Notes: a model not told the origin generated them from the letters alone. A DNA stretch of 64,000 nucleotides from Planctomycetota bacterium (GCA_016745075.1 JADGDD010000004.1:186001-250000), one strand, 5' to 3'; counted from the stretch's first letter, positions 54,667 through 64,000 are shown. Numbers and translations: made by a program.

Positions 54667-55386
54667 CTATCGAGCTGTTTTATTTTCAACCTGCTTTTTT
54701 TCTAGTATCTCTAAAACAAAACGCACCTGACCTGCATGAACTGGGGAAGCGGCTAGCACTTCTGCATCACCTGTGGTGCCCTCTGTTGCCAGCCAATGTA
54801 CAGTGGCCAGACCATTTTCATCAGCTGCTACCGTCACGCTATTACGATTCGATTCTGTAAAGGCACCACCATATGGGCTATCCCACGAAACTGGCATGCC
54901 CGGCTCTGCAGTAATCTGCAAAGCCACTGTTTTACCAGTAGCCACCTGTTCAAAACGAGCTTTTTGCGGTGACGTGAGATAGCTTGCACCACTCGCAGGG
55001 TCTGCTTGGTCAAAAATACGATCTGGGTCAACCTTCTTGAGATATGCCTTTGGGTCACGAAGATAGGATTCACGATCAAAAGACTGCACTTGAACCGCTT
55101 TCTTCGCGCCCGCATGGACTTCTCTTTGCTTGATACCACCTGTAGAAACAGCCCCATTGTCTTGAGTAATCTCGTTCTGTGCAACCGAAGAAACTGCATT
55201 CTTTGTAGAAGCAGGGCTTTCTTCTGCTTTTTGCGCCACTACAGGAGCTGGAGCAGCCTTAGCAGATTCTGCCTCTTCCTCCAAAACAACCATCTTAACA
55301 GAGGCTTTCTTATCAAAAACATCGTTCAGCAAAACGACACCTGCAGTACAGACAAGAACAAGAGCGATAAGGATATATTTCAGCAT
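54667..55386 (-). CDS. Membrane-anchored protein upstream of RHS gene
   Basis: 239 residues. One N-terminal membrane helix (YILIALVLVCTAGVVLLN, about 4-21), an Ala/Glu/Pro-rich low-complexity linker (about 35-100), and a C-terminal beta-rich domain (about 130-230; VALQITAEPGMPVSWDSPYGG, VTVAADENGLATVHWLATEGTTGDAEV) with an immunoglobulin-like or BACON-type look. It precedes the RHS gene by 28 bases and probably forms an operon with it, possibly as its anchor or secretion helper (inference). Confidence 0.55.
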   Translation of the reverse strand: MLKYILIALVLVCTAGVVLLNDVFDKKASVKMVVLEEEAESAKAAPAPVVAQKAEESPASTKNAVSSVAQNEITQDNGAVSTGGIKQREVHAGAKKAVQVQSFDRESYLRDPKAYLKKVDPDRIFDQADPASGASYLTSPQKARFEQVATGKTVALQITAEPGMPVSWDSPYGGAFTESNRNSVTVAADENGLATVHWLATEGTTGDAEVLAASPVHAGQVRFVLEILEKKQVENKTAR

Positions 55387-55582
55387 TGCCGAGAAGGCTA
55401 TCAGCGAATGAGATCATTCAAGCAGTATTATAATAGGTAATTTACCCATAGTAATACTGCGCAAAAAAGAAAATACTATATTAGCGTTTGTTTTGTCGCA
55501 TAACTAGAGAGAGACAAAAATTGACAATAACGCTACCTTTCCCTTCCTGTTGAATAGACACTGTTCTCACTTATCATCCGAT

Positions 55583-56288
55583 ATGAACAGATATATTCTT
55601 CTGTCTTTGCTTTCTTGGTCGCTGCATCTACATACTAAACAGGAAAAACGAGCGGGCTACCAAGAGACAGAGGTATCAGCCTCATGGACAGTTACCAACA
55701 ATGGCACAGAGCCTGTTTCTATTGTTGCCATGAAGATTGGCTGTGCCTGTGCCAGCATTGACGCTGATCAACAAGTCATTCCACCCACTACAACCAGCAC
55801 GATTACTGCGGTTTTTCATATTGGTGACCGAGTAGGTTTACATCGTCAACAAGCTACAGTAAGCATTGCTGATGGAACGTGGGTAAAAAAACAGCCTCAA
55901 GCTGAAGAAGAGGGCAATGAGAACATACAAGAGATTGTACTGCCACCACCTGAAAGTATCGTTGCACACACCCTTTCTTTTTCTGTAGACATAGAACAGC
56001 CGATAAAGCTTTCTCGAAAAGTCTTGTTTTGGAGAAAAGACAGCAAGGCTGCCAGTAAAAAAGTGCGCGTAAATATTAATGATCCAGAGGAATATTCTTT
56101 ACTTGAATACAGAAGACTTCCCTAAAGGCTTTACTCTACAAACAGTTCCTACCGAAGATCCTCATGAGGTTGACTTAATTATTACACCTCAGAACACTGC
56201 TAAAAAAGTAACGGCTAAAGGATTCATTACAACCAATCACCCCGGTGAACGCTACGCACGCATTCCTTTAAGACTGCTTATCAAGTGA
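55583..56288 (+). pseudogene. DUF1573-type protein gene with a frameshift
   Basis: The first frame (55583-56125) has a signal-like start, then the DUF1573 pattern WTVTNNGTEPVSIVAMKIGC and CACASI with VIPPTTTSTITAVFHIG (about 20-80). After about NDPEEYSLL the frame runs into YRRLP and a stop, while the next frame (56079-56288) continues LNTEDFPKGFTLQTVPTED to VTAKGFITTNHPGERYARIP, a coherent end for the family. The join falls near 56095-56107, where one base would restore a single gene. No long homopolymer is there. Sequencing error, recent mutation and programmed shift are all possible. Confidence 0.65.
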
Positions 56289-56366
56289 AGCCTGTTTAAG
56301 CAGCCATACAATCCCAATGCTAAATGCTATATCTATACACAATCCCGTCTCTAAGCTGTAAGACAC

Positions 56367-56786
56367 CGTACCCCTTATTTAATAACTGAGCCAAGGCCAT
56401 ATAACCGCCATTCATTACCTCTCTCAACTTGCTAAGATGGCTTATCCTCTTTCAAGAGTGCTGAGTTAGCCAGATAAACAGCATAATTCCTATCCACTAA
56501 TGCTTTGCAGGGCATGCAGCAAATGCTGCAGGAACACTTCATTTCACTACAAAACTGTCACAAACTTCATACTTTTAACCCTCTGCCTGCACGAGACTTA
56601 AGACGCAAATGACCACCAATACGACATTTAGGAAAAATACCATCTCGGATTGCCGTAGCTAGACCTACAGTGCACATAATACTGAATAAAGAGACTGCGC
56701 GCTGCGATCTCGCTCAGAAGACTCTTGTTGCGAAAGAGATGTTATCTACATAGCGATTATTGGTTGGTTATTAAATAAGGGGTACG
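56367..56786. mobile_element. Small 420-bp element with 20-bp perfect inverted ends
   Basis: CGTACCCCTTATTTAATAAC (56367-56386) is the exact reverse complement of 56767-56786. Between them lies no gene; a 36-codon minus-strand frame near 56575-56690 (DGIFPKCRIGGHLRLKSRAG) reads like the fragment of a longer coding region, resembling a helix-turn-helix or recombinase tail. The size and ends suggest a MITE-like or decayed insertion sequence just before htpG. Confidence 0.5.
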
Positions 56787-56863
56787 ACCCTAGACTTCCA
56801 CTTTCCTTCCTCAAAAGCACTGGTATATCCTGCGCTCGAGTCACTTGAGATAGGAGAACAACC

Positions 56864-58804
56864 ATGACTACCCATACATTCCAGTCTGAGGTCAAGCAAC
56901 TGCTTGATATTGTTATTCACAGCCTTTACAGCGAAAAAGAGATATTTTTACGCGAGCTCATTTCCAATTCTTCGGATGCTTGTGATAAACTTCGCTTCCA
57001 AAGCCTCACAGACACCAGTTTACTTAAAGGCGATGACAATTTCCGTATTGATGTCAACTTTGATGCAGATGCTAAGACCATCACTATTTCTGATAACGGC
57101 ATTGGCCTCACCGAAGAAGAAGCCATTGAGCACCTTGGCACTATTGCCAAAAGTGGCACTAAGGCCTTCCTTGAGCAGGCTGGAGAAGAAGCCGCCGGCG
57201 ATTTATCGAGCCTGATCGGCCAGTTTGGTGTTGGTTTTTATTCTGCGTTTGTTGTTGCCGATAACGTTGTGGTTGAAAGCCGCAGCGCCCATGTCTCTTC
57301 TGACGAAGGTGTTCGTTGGGAAAGCAGTGCAGATGGCAACTTTGTAACTGAGTCTATCGCTCGTCCACAACGTGGCACCACCATGACTCTACACTTACGT
57401 GAAGATGCTTTGGAATTTGCTGACCGCTGGCGACTACAAGGTCTGATCAAAAAATATAGTGATTTTGTGACCTACCCAATCCACTTACCAGTTGTTCCAC
57501 CAGAACCCAAAGAAGGAGAAGAAGCTCCAGAGATTGAAGGTGATGGCACCGAACAAATTAACGAAGGTAAAGCACTCTGGACTAAATCCAAAAGTGATAT
57601 TTCTGACGAAGATTATAACAACTTCTATAAATCTGCCTGCAAAGCGTGGGATGAACCTGCAAGTCGCATTCATTTTAATGTTGAAGGCAGCATGAGCTTT
57701 AGCGCCCTGCTCTACTTCCCAACTCAAAAACCATTTGATTTACATGACCATAACAAACGTGGGCTCAGCCTCTACGTTCGCCGTGTTTTCATTATGGACG
57801 ACTGCGAAGACCTACTTCCAGCCTATTTACGTTTCATGAAAGGTGTTGTCGATAGTGATGATCTACCACTCAATGTGAGCCGTGAATTATTACAACAACA
57901 AGGCACGGTTACCAAACTGCGCAAACAATTGGTCAAACGCATTCTTGATCATCTCGCCAAACTGGCACGCAGTGAAGACGATGCGGATAAAGCATTATTC
58001 ACCTCTATCGATAATACTTTTGGCCCAGTTATTCGTGAAGGTCTTGTTCAAGACATTGACAACAAAGACAAACTGTCAAAAATCATTCGCTACCAATCAA
58101 GCTGGACTTGCGAACAAGAAGAAAAAACAGAAGCCGCAGATATTCCCTTACGTACTGGCTTAGAAGAATACATCAGCCGCATGCCTGAAGGCCAAGAAGA
58201 TATTTACTTTGTAACCGCCGCGAACCTAGCTGGCGCGAAAAGCTCTCCACACTTAGAAGGCTTCTTAAGCAAAGGCTATGAAGTACTGTACTTGATTGAC
58301 CCAGTTGATGAATGGGTTGGCCAACACCTGACTGACTTTAATGAGAAAAAACTTGTTAATGTGTTGAAAGGCTCTGCCGACCTTGAAGATGACGACAGTA
58401 AAAAAGAACTTGAAGACAAAGCAAAAGAAATTGAGCCATTCTTAACATTCTGTACTGGCAAACTGGACGACAGCATTAAAGAAGTACGTCTCTCTAGCCG
58501 TCTTACTGATTCTCCGTGTTGTATCGTTGCCGACGAACACGGCATGACCAATCAAATGGAAGCGATGATGAAACAGTTTGGTCAAGCTGGACCAGAACAA
58601 AAACGCATTTTAGAACTCAACCCAGAACATGAGTTGGTTCAGCGCTTAATTCATATTCATGGCGACAATGCAGAAGCCGAAATGCTCTCTGACCACATTC
58701 TCGTTTTGCGTGACCAAGCATTACTTGCAGAAGGCAGTCCAGTGAAAGATCCTGCCGCTTTTGCTCGCCGCGTACAAGGACTGATGAGTTCAGCTCTCGG
58801 CTAA
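56864..58804 (+). CDS. htpG: Molecular chaperone HtpG (Hsp90)
   Basis: 646 residues, the usual length. N-terminal ATPase: FQSEVKQLLDIVIHSLYS, FLRELISNSSDACDKLR, ITISDNGIGLTEEEAI, GTIAKSG, GQFGVGFYSAFVVAD. Middle domain contains the RRVFIMDDCEDLLPAYLRF segment and the catalytic arginine region LNVSRELLQQ. The C-terminal dimerisation part ends LMSSALG. AGGAG precedes the ATG. A monocistronic unit, ending at a strong terminator. Confidence 0.97.
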   Translation: MTTHTFQSEVKQLLDIVIHSLYSEKEIFLRELISNSSDACDKLRFQSLTDTSLLKGDDNFRIDVNFDADAKTITISDNGIGLTEEEAIEHLGTIAKSGTKAFLEQAGEEAAGDLSSLIGQFGVGFYSAFVVADNVVVESRSAHVSSDEGVRWESSADGNFVTESIARPQRGTTMTLHLREDALEFADRWRLQGLIKKYSDFVTYPIHLPVVPPEPKEGEEAPEIEGDGTEQINEGKALWTKSKSDISDEDYNNFYKSACKAWDEPASRIHFNVEGSMSFSALLYFPTQKPFDLHDHNKRGLSLYVRRVFIMDDCEDLLPAYLRFMKGVVDSDDLPLNVSRELLQQQGTVTKLRKQLVKRILDHLAKLARSEDDADKALFTSIDNTFGPVIREGLVQDIDNKDKLSKIIRYQSSWTCEQEEKTEAADIPLRTGLEEYISRMPEGQEDIYFVTAANLAGAKSSPHLEGFLSKGYEVLYLIDPVDEWVGQHLTDFNEKKLVNVLKGSADLEDDDSKKELEDKAKEIEPFLTFCTGKLDDSIKEVRLSSRLTDSPCCIVADEHGMTNQMEAMMKQFGQAGPEQKRILELNPEHELVQRLIHIHGDNAEAEMLSDHILVLRDQALLAEGSPVKDPAAFARRVQGLMSSALG

Positions 58805-58829
58805 AACCAAGTCTTTATCACGAATAAAA

Positions 58830-58864
58830 AACAGGCCGCATGGAGTAACTTCGTGCGGCCTGTT
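58830..58864 (+). terminator. Intrinsic terminator of htpG
   Basis: An 11-bp perfect stem (58830-58840 AACAGGCCGCA with 58854-58864), a 13-base loop and CTATTCTATT afterwards. Confidence 0.8.
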
Positions 58865-58936
58865 CTATTCTATTGCCTCCCTTTTTGTAAAGCATATCAT
58901 CATAAGTTCTTATAAGCTGACATCTTGGAGTTTCCC

Positions 58937-59809
58937 ATGCGCACCGTCCTTCTCTCCGCCCTTTCTGTTTGTCTCCTAACTTTTAGCAGCTGCACGGTTC
59001 TACGCATGGGCCATGTATCCTACACGTACGATGCACCGCCAGAACAAGCGCTACCCCAAGAATATACAAAAATAATCTATGTTTTTTCTGGCGAAGGATT
59101 TGACCGCACCTTCTCCCGTCTCAACGTGACTATACCTGGCATGCAATGGATAGAGAATGAAAAAGATGCTGATATTATTGTCGACTTAAAGCTTGGCGAA
59201 TCTGCCCTCCTAGATTTAACAGCCTATGAACAAATCACCACAACCACCAATGAAGCCGGCGTTGCGAGCTCGCATGTTTCTGGCTATACTGGCTCCGGCA
59301 CATTAAATACGCCATACCACATTGGGGTCTATGACCAAAAAACGAATGTCTATTACTTAAAGCAAGATTTAGATTATTCGACTCCGCTTGAAACCGTAGC
59401 TAAACCAAGCGTTGAGTCGGCACGAGCTGCGACCAAAGACATGGCTCAACAATATGCTGGTAGCCATCGCAATGACGTTGGTGCTCATGCGAAAAACTCG
59501 GCAGAAGATATTCTGCGCAAAAAATTTACTATCCATCCTGTTACCACTTCTGTAAGCGCTCCTATTTCCTACAGCGATGAACCTCGTATTGCAGAAGCCT
59601 ATCATACCTTGCATCCAGCCACCGCAGAAAATGCAACCCGTGCTTTACGAATATACGAAAACATTGGCTTCAATAATTATACTGAAAAAGGTGAACTAAA
59701 TGATGAACTCAATAAAGGGGTTCTCACAGGCATTGCAGCTTGTTACCGCATTCTTGGCGACGGCGATAACGAACATATCTACAGAGCCAAAGCCAACGCG
59801 CTGCCATAA
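58937..59809 (+). CDS. Lipoprotein of unknown function
   Basis: 290 residues from the ATG at 58937, with GGAG upstream; the earlier ATG at 58925 is within that site. Lipoprotein signal LLTFSSC near residue 19. Mature part is mixed, with a beta-rich half (TKIIYVFSGEGFDRTF, DADIIVDLKLGES) and a helical C-terminal half (about 190-290; IAEAYHTLHPATAENATRALRIYENIGF, AACYRILGDG) like a short repeat of TPR type. It precedes the metal permease gene by 6 bases on the same strand and may share its transcript. No family recognised. Confidence 0.6.
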   Translation: MRTVLLSALSVCLLTFSSCTVLRMGHVSYTYDAPPEQALPQEYTKIIYVFSGEGFDRTFSRLNVTIPGMQWIENEKDADIIVDLKLGESALLDLTAYEQITTTTNEAGVASSHVSGYTGSGTLNTPYHIGVYDQKTNVYYLKQDLDYSTPLETVAKPSVESARAATKDMAQQYAGSHRNDVGAHAKNSAEDILRKKFTIHPVTTSVSAPISYSDEPRIAEAYHTLHPATAENATRALRIYENIGFNNYTEKGELNDELNKGVLTGIAACYRILGDGDNEHIYRAKANALP

Positions 59810-59815
59810 CAATAC

Positions 59816-61021
59816 ATGATCACTTTTCTTATTCTCTGCTGGTCAGTTTTTGCCGAAATGGCTCCGTGGTTGCTGCTCGGTTTTGTAGCCGCTGGACTGA
59901 TCGGTATTACCGTATCCAAACAGGTGGTCGCCCGCAACTTAACTGGAACGGGCTTTCTGCCGCTCATAAAAGCAACCTTATTTGGCGTACCCTTACCCTT
60001 ATGTAGCTGTTCGGTTATCCCAACGGGTATTGGTTTTCATAAACATGGCGCGCACACAGGACCAACCGTAAGCTTTCTTACTGCTACTCCGCAAACAGGC
60101 ATAGATTCTCTCTTTGTAACCGCTTCTGCCTTTGGCTGGCCTTTTACCCTCTTAAAAGTAGCGACCGCTATAATCAGCGGCCTTATTGGCGGTGCTCTGG
60201 CAGGAGCAGATAACAAAGCCACTGATGATGAGAACACTCCCACAGAAACCACCAGCAACCGTTGGAACACGTTTTGTTATCTCAGCTTGAAAGATCTACC
60301 TGGCGCTATTGCCATTCCGTTTACCATTGGAGTCCTCATTAACGCTCTACTGGGCTTTTATGTTGATGCCGGAAGCCTTGGCGCAATAACGGGCAATGGA
60401 CCACTTGTCTACGCCGCAGTCCTCCTCTTCTCCATACCGCTCTACGTTTGCTCAACAGCAAGCATCCCCTTGGCTATGGCCCTTATGGATCAAGGTCTAG
60501 AAGCTGGCGTGGTTTTGGTTTTCTTACTTGCTGGTCCTGCCACAAATTTTGCTACCATGCTCATCATAGGAAAAACTCTCGGCATACGCGCCCTCAGTGC
60601 CTACCTTGGCACCATTATTACTGTTTCTGTTCTAGCAGGTTATTTTCTTGGTTCTATGATCGCTCCACAAGCAAGCCATATACAACACCATAACCACGAA
60701 TCACTCTTCCCACATATCGCTGGTATTATTCTCCTGCTTATTTTTATCCCAAGTTACTCTGCTGCCTGCATTCGCTTCTTGAGTCGTTTCAAGAAAAGCA
60801 AACAAATATCAACCAACACACCACGACAACACTACGCCCTCTCTGGCCTCAGTTGCCACAACTGCGTCAACAAAGCGCGTACTACCTTGCAAAAGGCAGG
60901 CATCACCATTATTGCCATTGATGCCGAATCCTTAGAGATCACAGGCCCACAAGATCATGCTGTTATAACAGCTCTCTTTACATCTATCGGTTTCTCAGCT
61001 GAACTCACGACCCAAGATTAG
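59816..61021 (+). CDS. SO_0444-type metal efflux permease with C-terminal HMA-like domain
   Basis: 401 residues. The signature PLPLCSCSVIPTG with the CSCS motif near 60, and TPQTGIDSLFVTASAFGWPF and TIGVLINALLGFYVDAG, are those of the DUF318/permease family with SO_0444-like members that export Cu or Zn. After about residue 325 a hydrophilic linker leads to a heavy-metal-associated domain: YALSGLSCHNCVNKARTTLQKAGI with CxxC at about 346-349. The gene follows a lipoprotein gene. It suggests a second, chromosomal metal-efflux function independent of the element's pumps. Confidence 0.8.
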   Translation: MITFLILCWSVFAEMAPWLLLGFVAAGLIGITVSKQVVARNLTGTGFLPLIKATLFGVPLPLCSCSVIPTGIGFHKHGAHTGPTVSFLTATPQTGIDSLFVTASAFGWPFTLLKVATAIISGLIGGALAGADNKATDDENTPTETTSNRWNTFCYLSLKDLPGAIAIPFTIGVLINALLGFYVDAGSLGAITGNGPLVYAAVLLFSIPLYVCSTASIPLAMALMDQGLEAGVVLVFLLAGPATNFATMLIIGKTLGIRALSAYLGTIITVSVLAGYFLGSMIAPQASHIQHHNHESLFPHIAGIILLLIFIPSYSAACIRFLSRFKKSKQISTNTPRQHYALSGLSCHNCVNKARTTLQKAGITIIAIDAESLEITGPQDHAVITALFTSIGFSAELTTQD

Positions 61022-61371
61022 GGTCGAGGCAGCATCTTAAAAAGCGATGCAGCGCCAAGGTTTATGACTACACTACAACACAGAGCGCTAGCCTAATAAC
61101 ACCCGTCCCACAGGAAGAGCGATAGAAAGAACACTATAGTTGCCACTGCTACTAGAAATACCATGACCGATTATCCCCTATTTTTGTTTTTTGCGCAAGA
61201 AGTAATTTGACTTCAGGATATACTACTCTGTAAATATACTTTGTATCTAGACTTAAATCCAAGCACACCTCCTCTAAATATATATACACCCATCTCTTGC
61301 TATCAGATCACTCATTTCACTTCTTTAATACCGACATTTACCATCACTCAATAGAACCTTTTTTTATTCAG
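61022..61371. other. Convergent intergenic region
   Basis: 350 AT-rich bases between the permease gene and a leftward secreted-protein gene; no ORF with support, no clear terminator hairpin. Confidence 0.4.
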
Positions 61372-62316
61372 CTATTGTTTCAATTGAAACCGCACTCGAC
61401 CTGATCCAAGTTTACGACTTTGTAACCAAGCATCAAATTGTTGACCTGTTTCCGATAACACGCCATTACAATGAAAATGGTAAGTCTTCTTATCATTGGG
61501 TAAGTGGTAGGTGAAATAGAGCAGGGCGTGGTTCTGTTCTCGATTCCATCGCAACACAGTTCCTTCTAAGTCTGAGAGCAAAGGCCATGTTGTCTTTATT
61601 ATTTTTCCAGCTTGTAGAGAGAGACATAATTGTTGTGGCGTAAGCTCTTCTCCAATAAGAATATCTGCAATCCACTGACCATCAGGTAAAAATGTGAGAC
61701 ACGGTTCTTTACGGTGGAATGAAAACACTCCGTTGCTCCCATCTTGATCCGCCCATTGACCGGTCCATGCCTGCACCGTTTGATCAACAATACCTTTCAA
61801 TTTTATCTGGTGTTGCTTTTTTCCTACAATGATATGCCCACGAGCAGTTTTTCTCGTTGGTTCTTCTACTGTATAATAAGCAGTCGCGCTAAGCTTGCCT
61901 TTGGAGCTCATTTTCCCCAGAGTGACACTATGGATCTGTTTACCGATAAAACCTGCTGCTGATGTGCCACCACCAATAGCAAATGAGCAGGCTGTCTCAC
62001 TACTACTGCTTGCATGTTTATTGCTCACATCGCCTTCCCACTCACCACGCATGATTGCGCGGGTTGTTGCTGTAAACTCTGATATACCAAGAATATTTGC
62101 CGTTACGATTCGGGCTTTATTCACGCCCCGCAAAGAACTCGATCCAGCTGATGCCCCATTGAAGGTGATATATTTTCGATCAGAACTCACCATTGGTTGA
62201 GCAAGAACATAGTTTCCAACATTGAGCACATTTATCTGTGGATCTGGGGCTGCTGCCGACAGATGTGGCCACAAACCCATTGAAAAAAACACGACCAAGA
62301 AGACGATGTTCAACAT
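61372..62316 (-). CDS. Secreted protein of unknown function
   Basis: 314 residues with a signal peptide (about 1-22; IVFLVVFFSMGLWPHLSA). The mature part is beta-rich, with two repeated units of similar form (about 90-200 and 200-310), including GEWEGDVSNKHASSSSETACSFAIGGGTSA and a later TGQWADQDGSNGVFSF, resembling beta-barrel lipid- or sugar-binding domains. It follows the peptidase gene by one base and is likely co-transcribed. No family recognised. Confidence 0.55.
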   Translation of the reverse strand: MLNIVFLVVFFSMGLWPHLSAAAPDPQINVLNVGNYVLAQPMVSSDRKYITFNGASAGSSSLRGVNKARIVTANILGISEFTATTRAIMRGEWEGDVSNKHASSSSETACSFAIGGGTSAAGFIGKQIHSVTLGKMSSKGKLSATAYYTVEEPTRKTARGHIIVGKKQHQIKLKGIVDQTVQAWTGQWADQDGSNGVFSFHRKEPCLTFLPDGQWIADILIGEELTPQQLCLSLQAGKIIKTTWPLLSDLEGTVLRWNREQNHALLYFTYHLPNDKKTYHFHCNGVLSETGQQFDAWLQSRKLGSGRVRFQLKQ

Positions 62317-62317
62317 A

Positions 62318-63745
62318 TTATTCCTCCTGCAAACGTAATGCTTTGGTCACTTTTCCCGAGCAAACGTATGTGTATAATTTTTTATTCCACCTAGCTAACC
62401 ATGGCCGTATATCATGTTTTTCATCTTCATGTTCACGGAAGAAGGCATCATAAAAAGCATCTGTGCCTGCTTGCCCTGACCGCATCATTTTCCAAAATAA
62501 CCGAAGACGAGCACCACCTTTTTCATCTTGGCTTAATAAATAATGTAACATCGCATAGCTTTCAGCATACCCTTGTACACTAATTGGAGCAAAATCTAGA
62601 ATGTAATTCGCTAATGGTTTTACTGTTTTCTGCCGTTGTTTATAATACATTTTTAATATTTTTAAACGACGTCTTGGTAAACCAAAATGAGGTTTTTCAC
62701 TACTGGTAACGGTATTTTCAAACAGAACGGCCAAGCCCTCACTTAACCATACCGGTAAACTTTGCGATGATTGACCAAACAACAGTATATACAAATGTGT
62801 TGCCTCATGAGCCAGATGGAGACGTGCATGTCCTGTCGTTTTGGGTTGCCTATCTGTAAGGGTATATAAAGCCATACTCATCGGATTAAAGAAACCAGTT
62901 CGGATACCGATTGCATCATGAGCAGCATTCGGAACCTCGCCACTCATATCTCTAAATTGCTGTAATGTTTTTGTCAGATGAATTTCCCATTTATAGGGAC
63001 TTTGTTGCTCTATTGGAAACCACTGCTGTAAAAAGGTTAAAACACCTTCTAAATGAGTCGCATATGCCCATAATGTATGTGTAGGCGCAATGCCAGAAAA
63101 ATGAAAGTGTGCGCTTTCTATCTGCCATGGTTCTTGCCAGCCTCTACTTAAAGGAGCCTCTTTCGCATCAACAAAAATACCATCATGTCCATACACCTGC
63201 CCCTCTGATGATTGAGAGCTGTTGTAACGCATCCGCACACCATCCTGAGAGCCAAGCACTTCCATACTTTGGAGACACCGCTCTGCTAGAGTGTCTGTGT
63301 CCTTGTTTATGCCTGATAGCACAAGCATATCCACTCGCTGATGATGAAACACCATACGGACACGGCTCCCTGCTGCCCTACCTTCATAAGCAATGATTCC
63401 AAGCCCCGCCCATTTCTTTTGAGCAAATGAACGGCGGCCCGTTCCTTCATAATAGTCACATTCTTTCCAGCGATAAACACCTGGAATAAACTGACGGAGA
63501 ACCTGTTCGGGTACGGTCACATCTGGAACATGCTCATACGTTTTACCATAGAGATTTAAACGAAGGCCCGCTTGAGAACGGATATGAGCAACACAGGGGT
63601 CTGGTACAAAAGACTGATAGGGATAGGTAAAAGAAATTCCTGCCGCATGGTCGCAGTACACTCTATCAGGGAGCTGGTATTCTTCGGTACAACCAACCTT
63701 TCCTCCTGCACAAACCAGAAGAACAATAACAAGAGAGGTGTGCAT
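62318..63745 (-). CDS. Putative secreted or lipoprotein metallopeptidase (HExxH)
   Basis: 475 residues from the ATG at 63745 (a longer start at 63766 is possible). Signal ends near GGKVGC, a lipobox-like site. The catalytic motif HEATH (about 314-318), followed by PVWLSEGLAVLFE about 20 residues later supplying the third ligand Glu, is that of peptidase MA-like/DUF1570 gluzincins. The N-terminal half is a beta-rich region with several cysteines. It precedes the secreted protein gene at 61372-62316. Confidence 0.75.
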   Translation of the reverse strand: MHTSLVIVLLVCAGGKVGCTEEYQLPDRVYCDHAAGISFTYPYQSFVPDPCVAHIRSQAGLRLNLYGKTYEHVPDVTVPEQVLRQFIPGVYRWKECDYYEGTGRRSFAQKKWAGLGIIAYEGRAAGSRVRMVFHHQRVDMLVLSGINKDTDTLAERCLQSMEVLGSQDGVRMRYNSSQSSEGQVYGHDGIFVDAKEAPLSRGWQEPWQIESAHFHFSGIAPTHTLWAYATHLEGVLTFLQQWFPIEQQSPYKWEIHLTKTLQQFRDMSGEVPNAAHDAIGIRTGFFNPMSMALYTLTDRQPKTTGHARLHLAHEATHLYILLFGQSSQSLPVWLSEGLAVLFENTVTSSEKPHFGLPRRRLKILKMYYKQRQKTVKPLANYILDFAPISVQGYAESYAMLHYLLSQDEKGGARLRLFWKMMRSGQAGTDAFYDAFFREHEDEKHDIRPWLARWNKKLYTYVCSGKVTKALRLQEE

Positions 63746-63804
63746 ATGTTTTCGATAGACAACCACACATGCTTATTACCCTCGCTTCATATTCTGTAAC
63801 GTAC

Positions 63805-64000
63805 TTAGACTCCATTCGGCGGTAGTTGATCACACCCCCATTGCGATGGATTTGATCCACAGACAAAATGTAGATGCGCTCCTGCGGCTATCTCATTATG
63901 CCGCAACCACGCCCGATCAAGTGGTTCTCCATTTAATGTGGCTGACTGTATATAACTTTCCATACTAGGGTTATCTGCGGTAATAAGCAGTGTGTCTCCA
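63805..64000 (-). CDS. C-terminal end of GH92 alpha-mannosidase, cut by window edge
   Basis: Reading the minus strand from the edge gives an open frame to a TAA at 63805-63807. The end SMESYIQSATLNGEPLDRAW and RHNEIAAGAHLHFVCGSNPS matches the closing segment of GH92 alpha-mannosidases (YIQSATLNGKP..., then a glycine-rich LxFxMGxxPN segment). Only 64 residues are visible, so the catalytic part lies outside. A predicted ORF in the overlapping frame is a shadow. Confidence 0.75.
   Translation of the reverse strand, partial: GDTLLITADNPSMESYIQSATLNGEPLDRAWLRHNEIAAGAHLHFVCGSNPSQWGCDQLPPNGV

Noticed and set aside
58830..58864. Another copy of the GGAGTAACTT arm-type repeat
   Set aside because: The motif forms the loop of the htpG terminator and stands alone, with no attachment repeat or partner motif nearby.

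Overview
The window comes from a Gram-negative bacterium with a sulfur-respiratory lifestyle. It has an outer-membrane FadL-type porin, TolC-type outer membrane proteins, Tat and lipoprotein signals, and a molybdopterin reductase operon. An ECF sigma factor overlapping a Ser/Thr kinase gene, a DUF1573-type protein, a giant RHS protein, a GH92 end and a GH106-like glycosidase would fit the Planctomycetota/Lentisphaerota/Kiritimatiellota (PVC) group. No rRNA or marker gene settles this, so the taxonomy is inference.

Region 1 (1-7783, minus strand) is a candidate sulfur-compound respiration locus. In transcription order it has a FadL-family porin, a Tat-exported molybdopterin oxidoreductase of the PsrA/PhsA/TtrA type, a four-cluster ferredoxin (PsrB type), an NrfD membrane subunit (PsrC type), two YeeE/YedE sulfur-transport proteins, a rhodanese-fold protein lacking the catalytic cysteine, and an octahaem-or-larger c-type cytochrome cut by the left edge. 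From the reductase onward the genes overlap or nearly touch.

Region 2 (8.1-17.7 kb) is ordinary chromosome: a hexapeptide acetyltransferase; a large glycosidase with a divergent AraC regulator and a matching 18-bp direct repeat; a DUF1801-like protein; a YhcC-like radical SAM enzyme; a SlyD-like isomerase; SufE; and a broken C39-like peptidase gene.

Region 3 (about 17.69-46.24 kb) is an integrated mobile element bounded by a 25-bp direct repeat that is the 3' end of a tRNA-Gly(GCC) gene. Its right part (37.8-46.1 kb) is the element backbone: tyrosine integrase, HUH-type replication initiator, six iteron-like repeats, serine resolvase, an XRE regulator with a perfect operator palindrome, and several unknown genes. 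Its left-central cargo (18.7-37.7 kb) is a metal-resistance block: ECF sigma plus kinase, a metal-binding periplasmic protein, an HME-RND CzcA-type system under an ArsR regulator, and a divergent CDF plus CusBA-type system. The CzcA-system adaptor carries nine Cys/His repeats at its N-terminus, the most unusual protein architecture seen here. At the left boundary the tRNA is only a 3' half, fused to the broken C39 gene.

Region 4 (46.5-64.0 kb) holds a rhomboid-TPR protein, an RHS protein of more than 2,100 residues with a LamG-like insertion and two small downstream genes, a frameshifted DUF1573 gene, a 420-bp element with 20-bp inverted ends, htpG, a lipoprotein plus SO_0444-type metal permease with a C-terminal HMA-like domain, two secreted proteins (one an HExxH peptidase), and the C-terminus of a GH92 alpha-mannosidase at the right edge.
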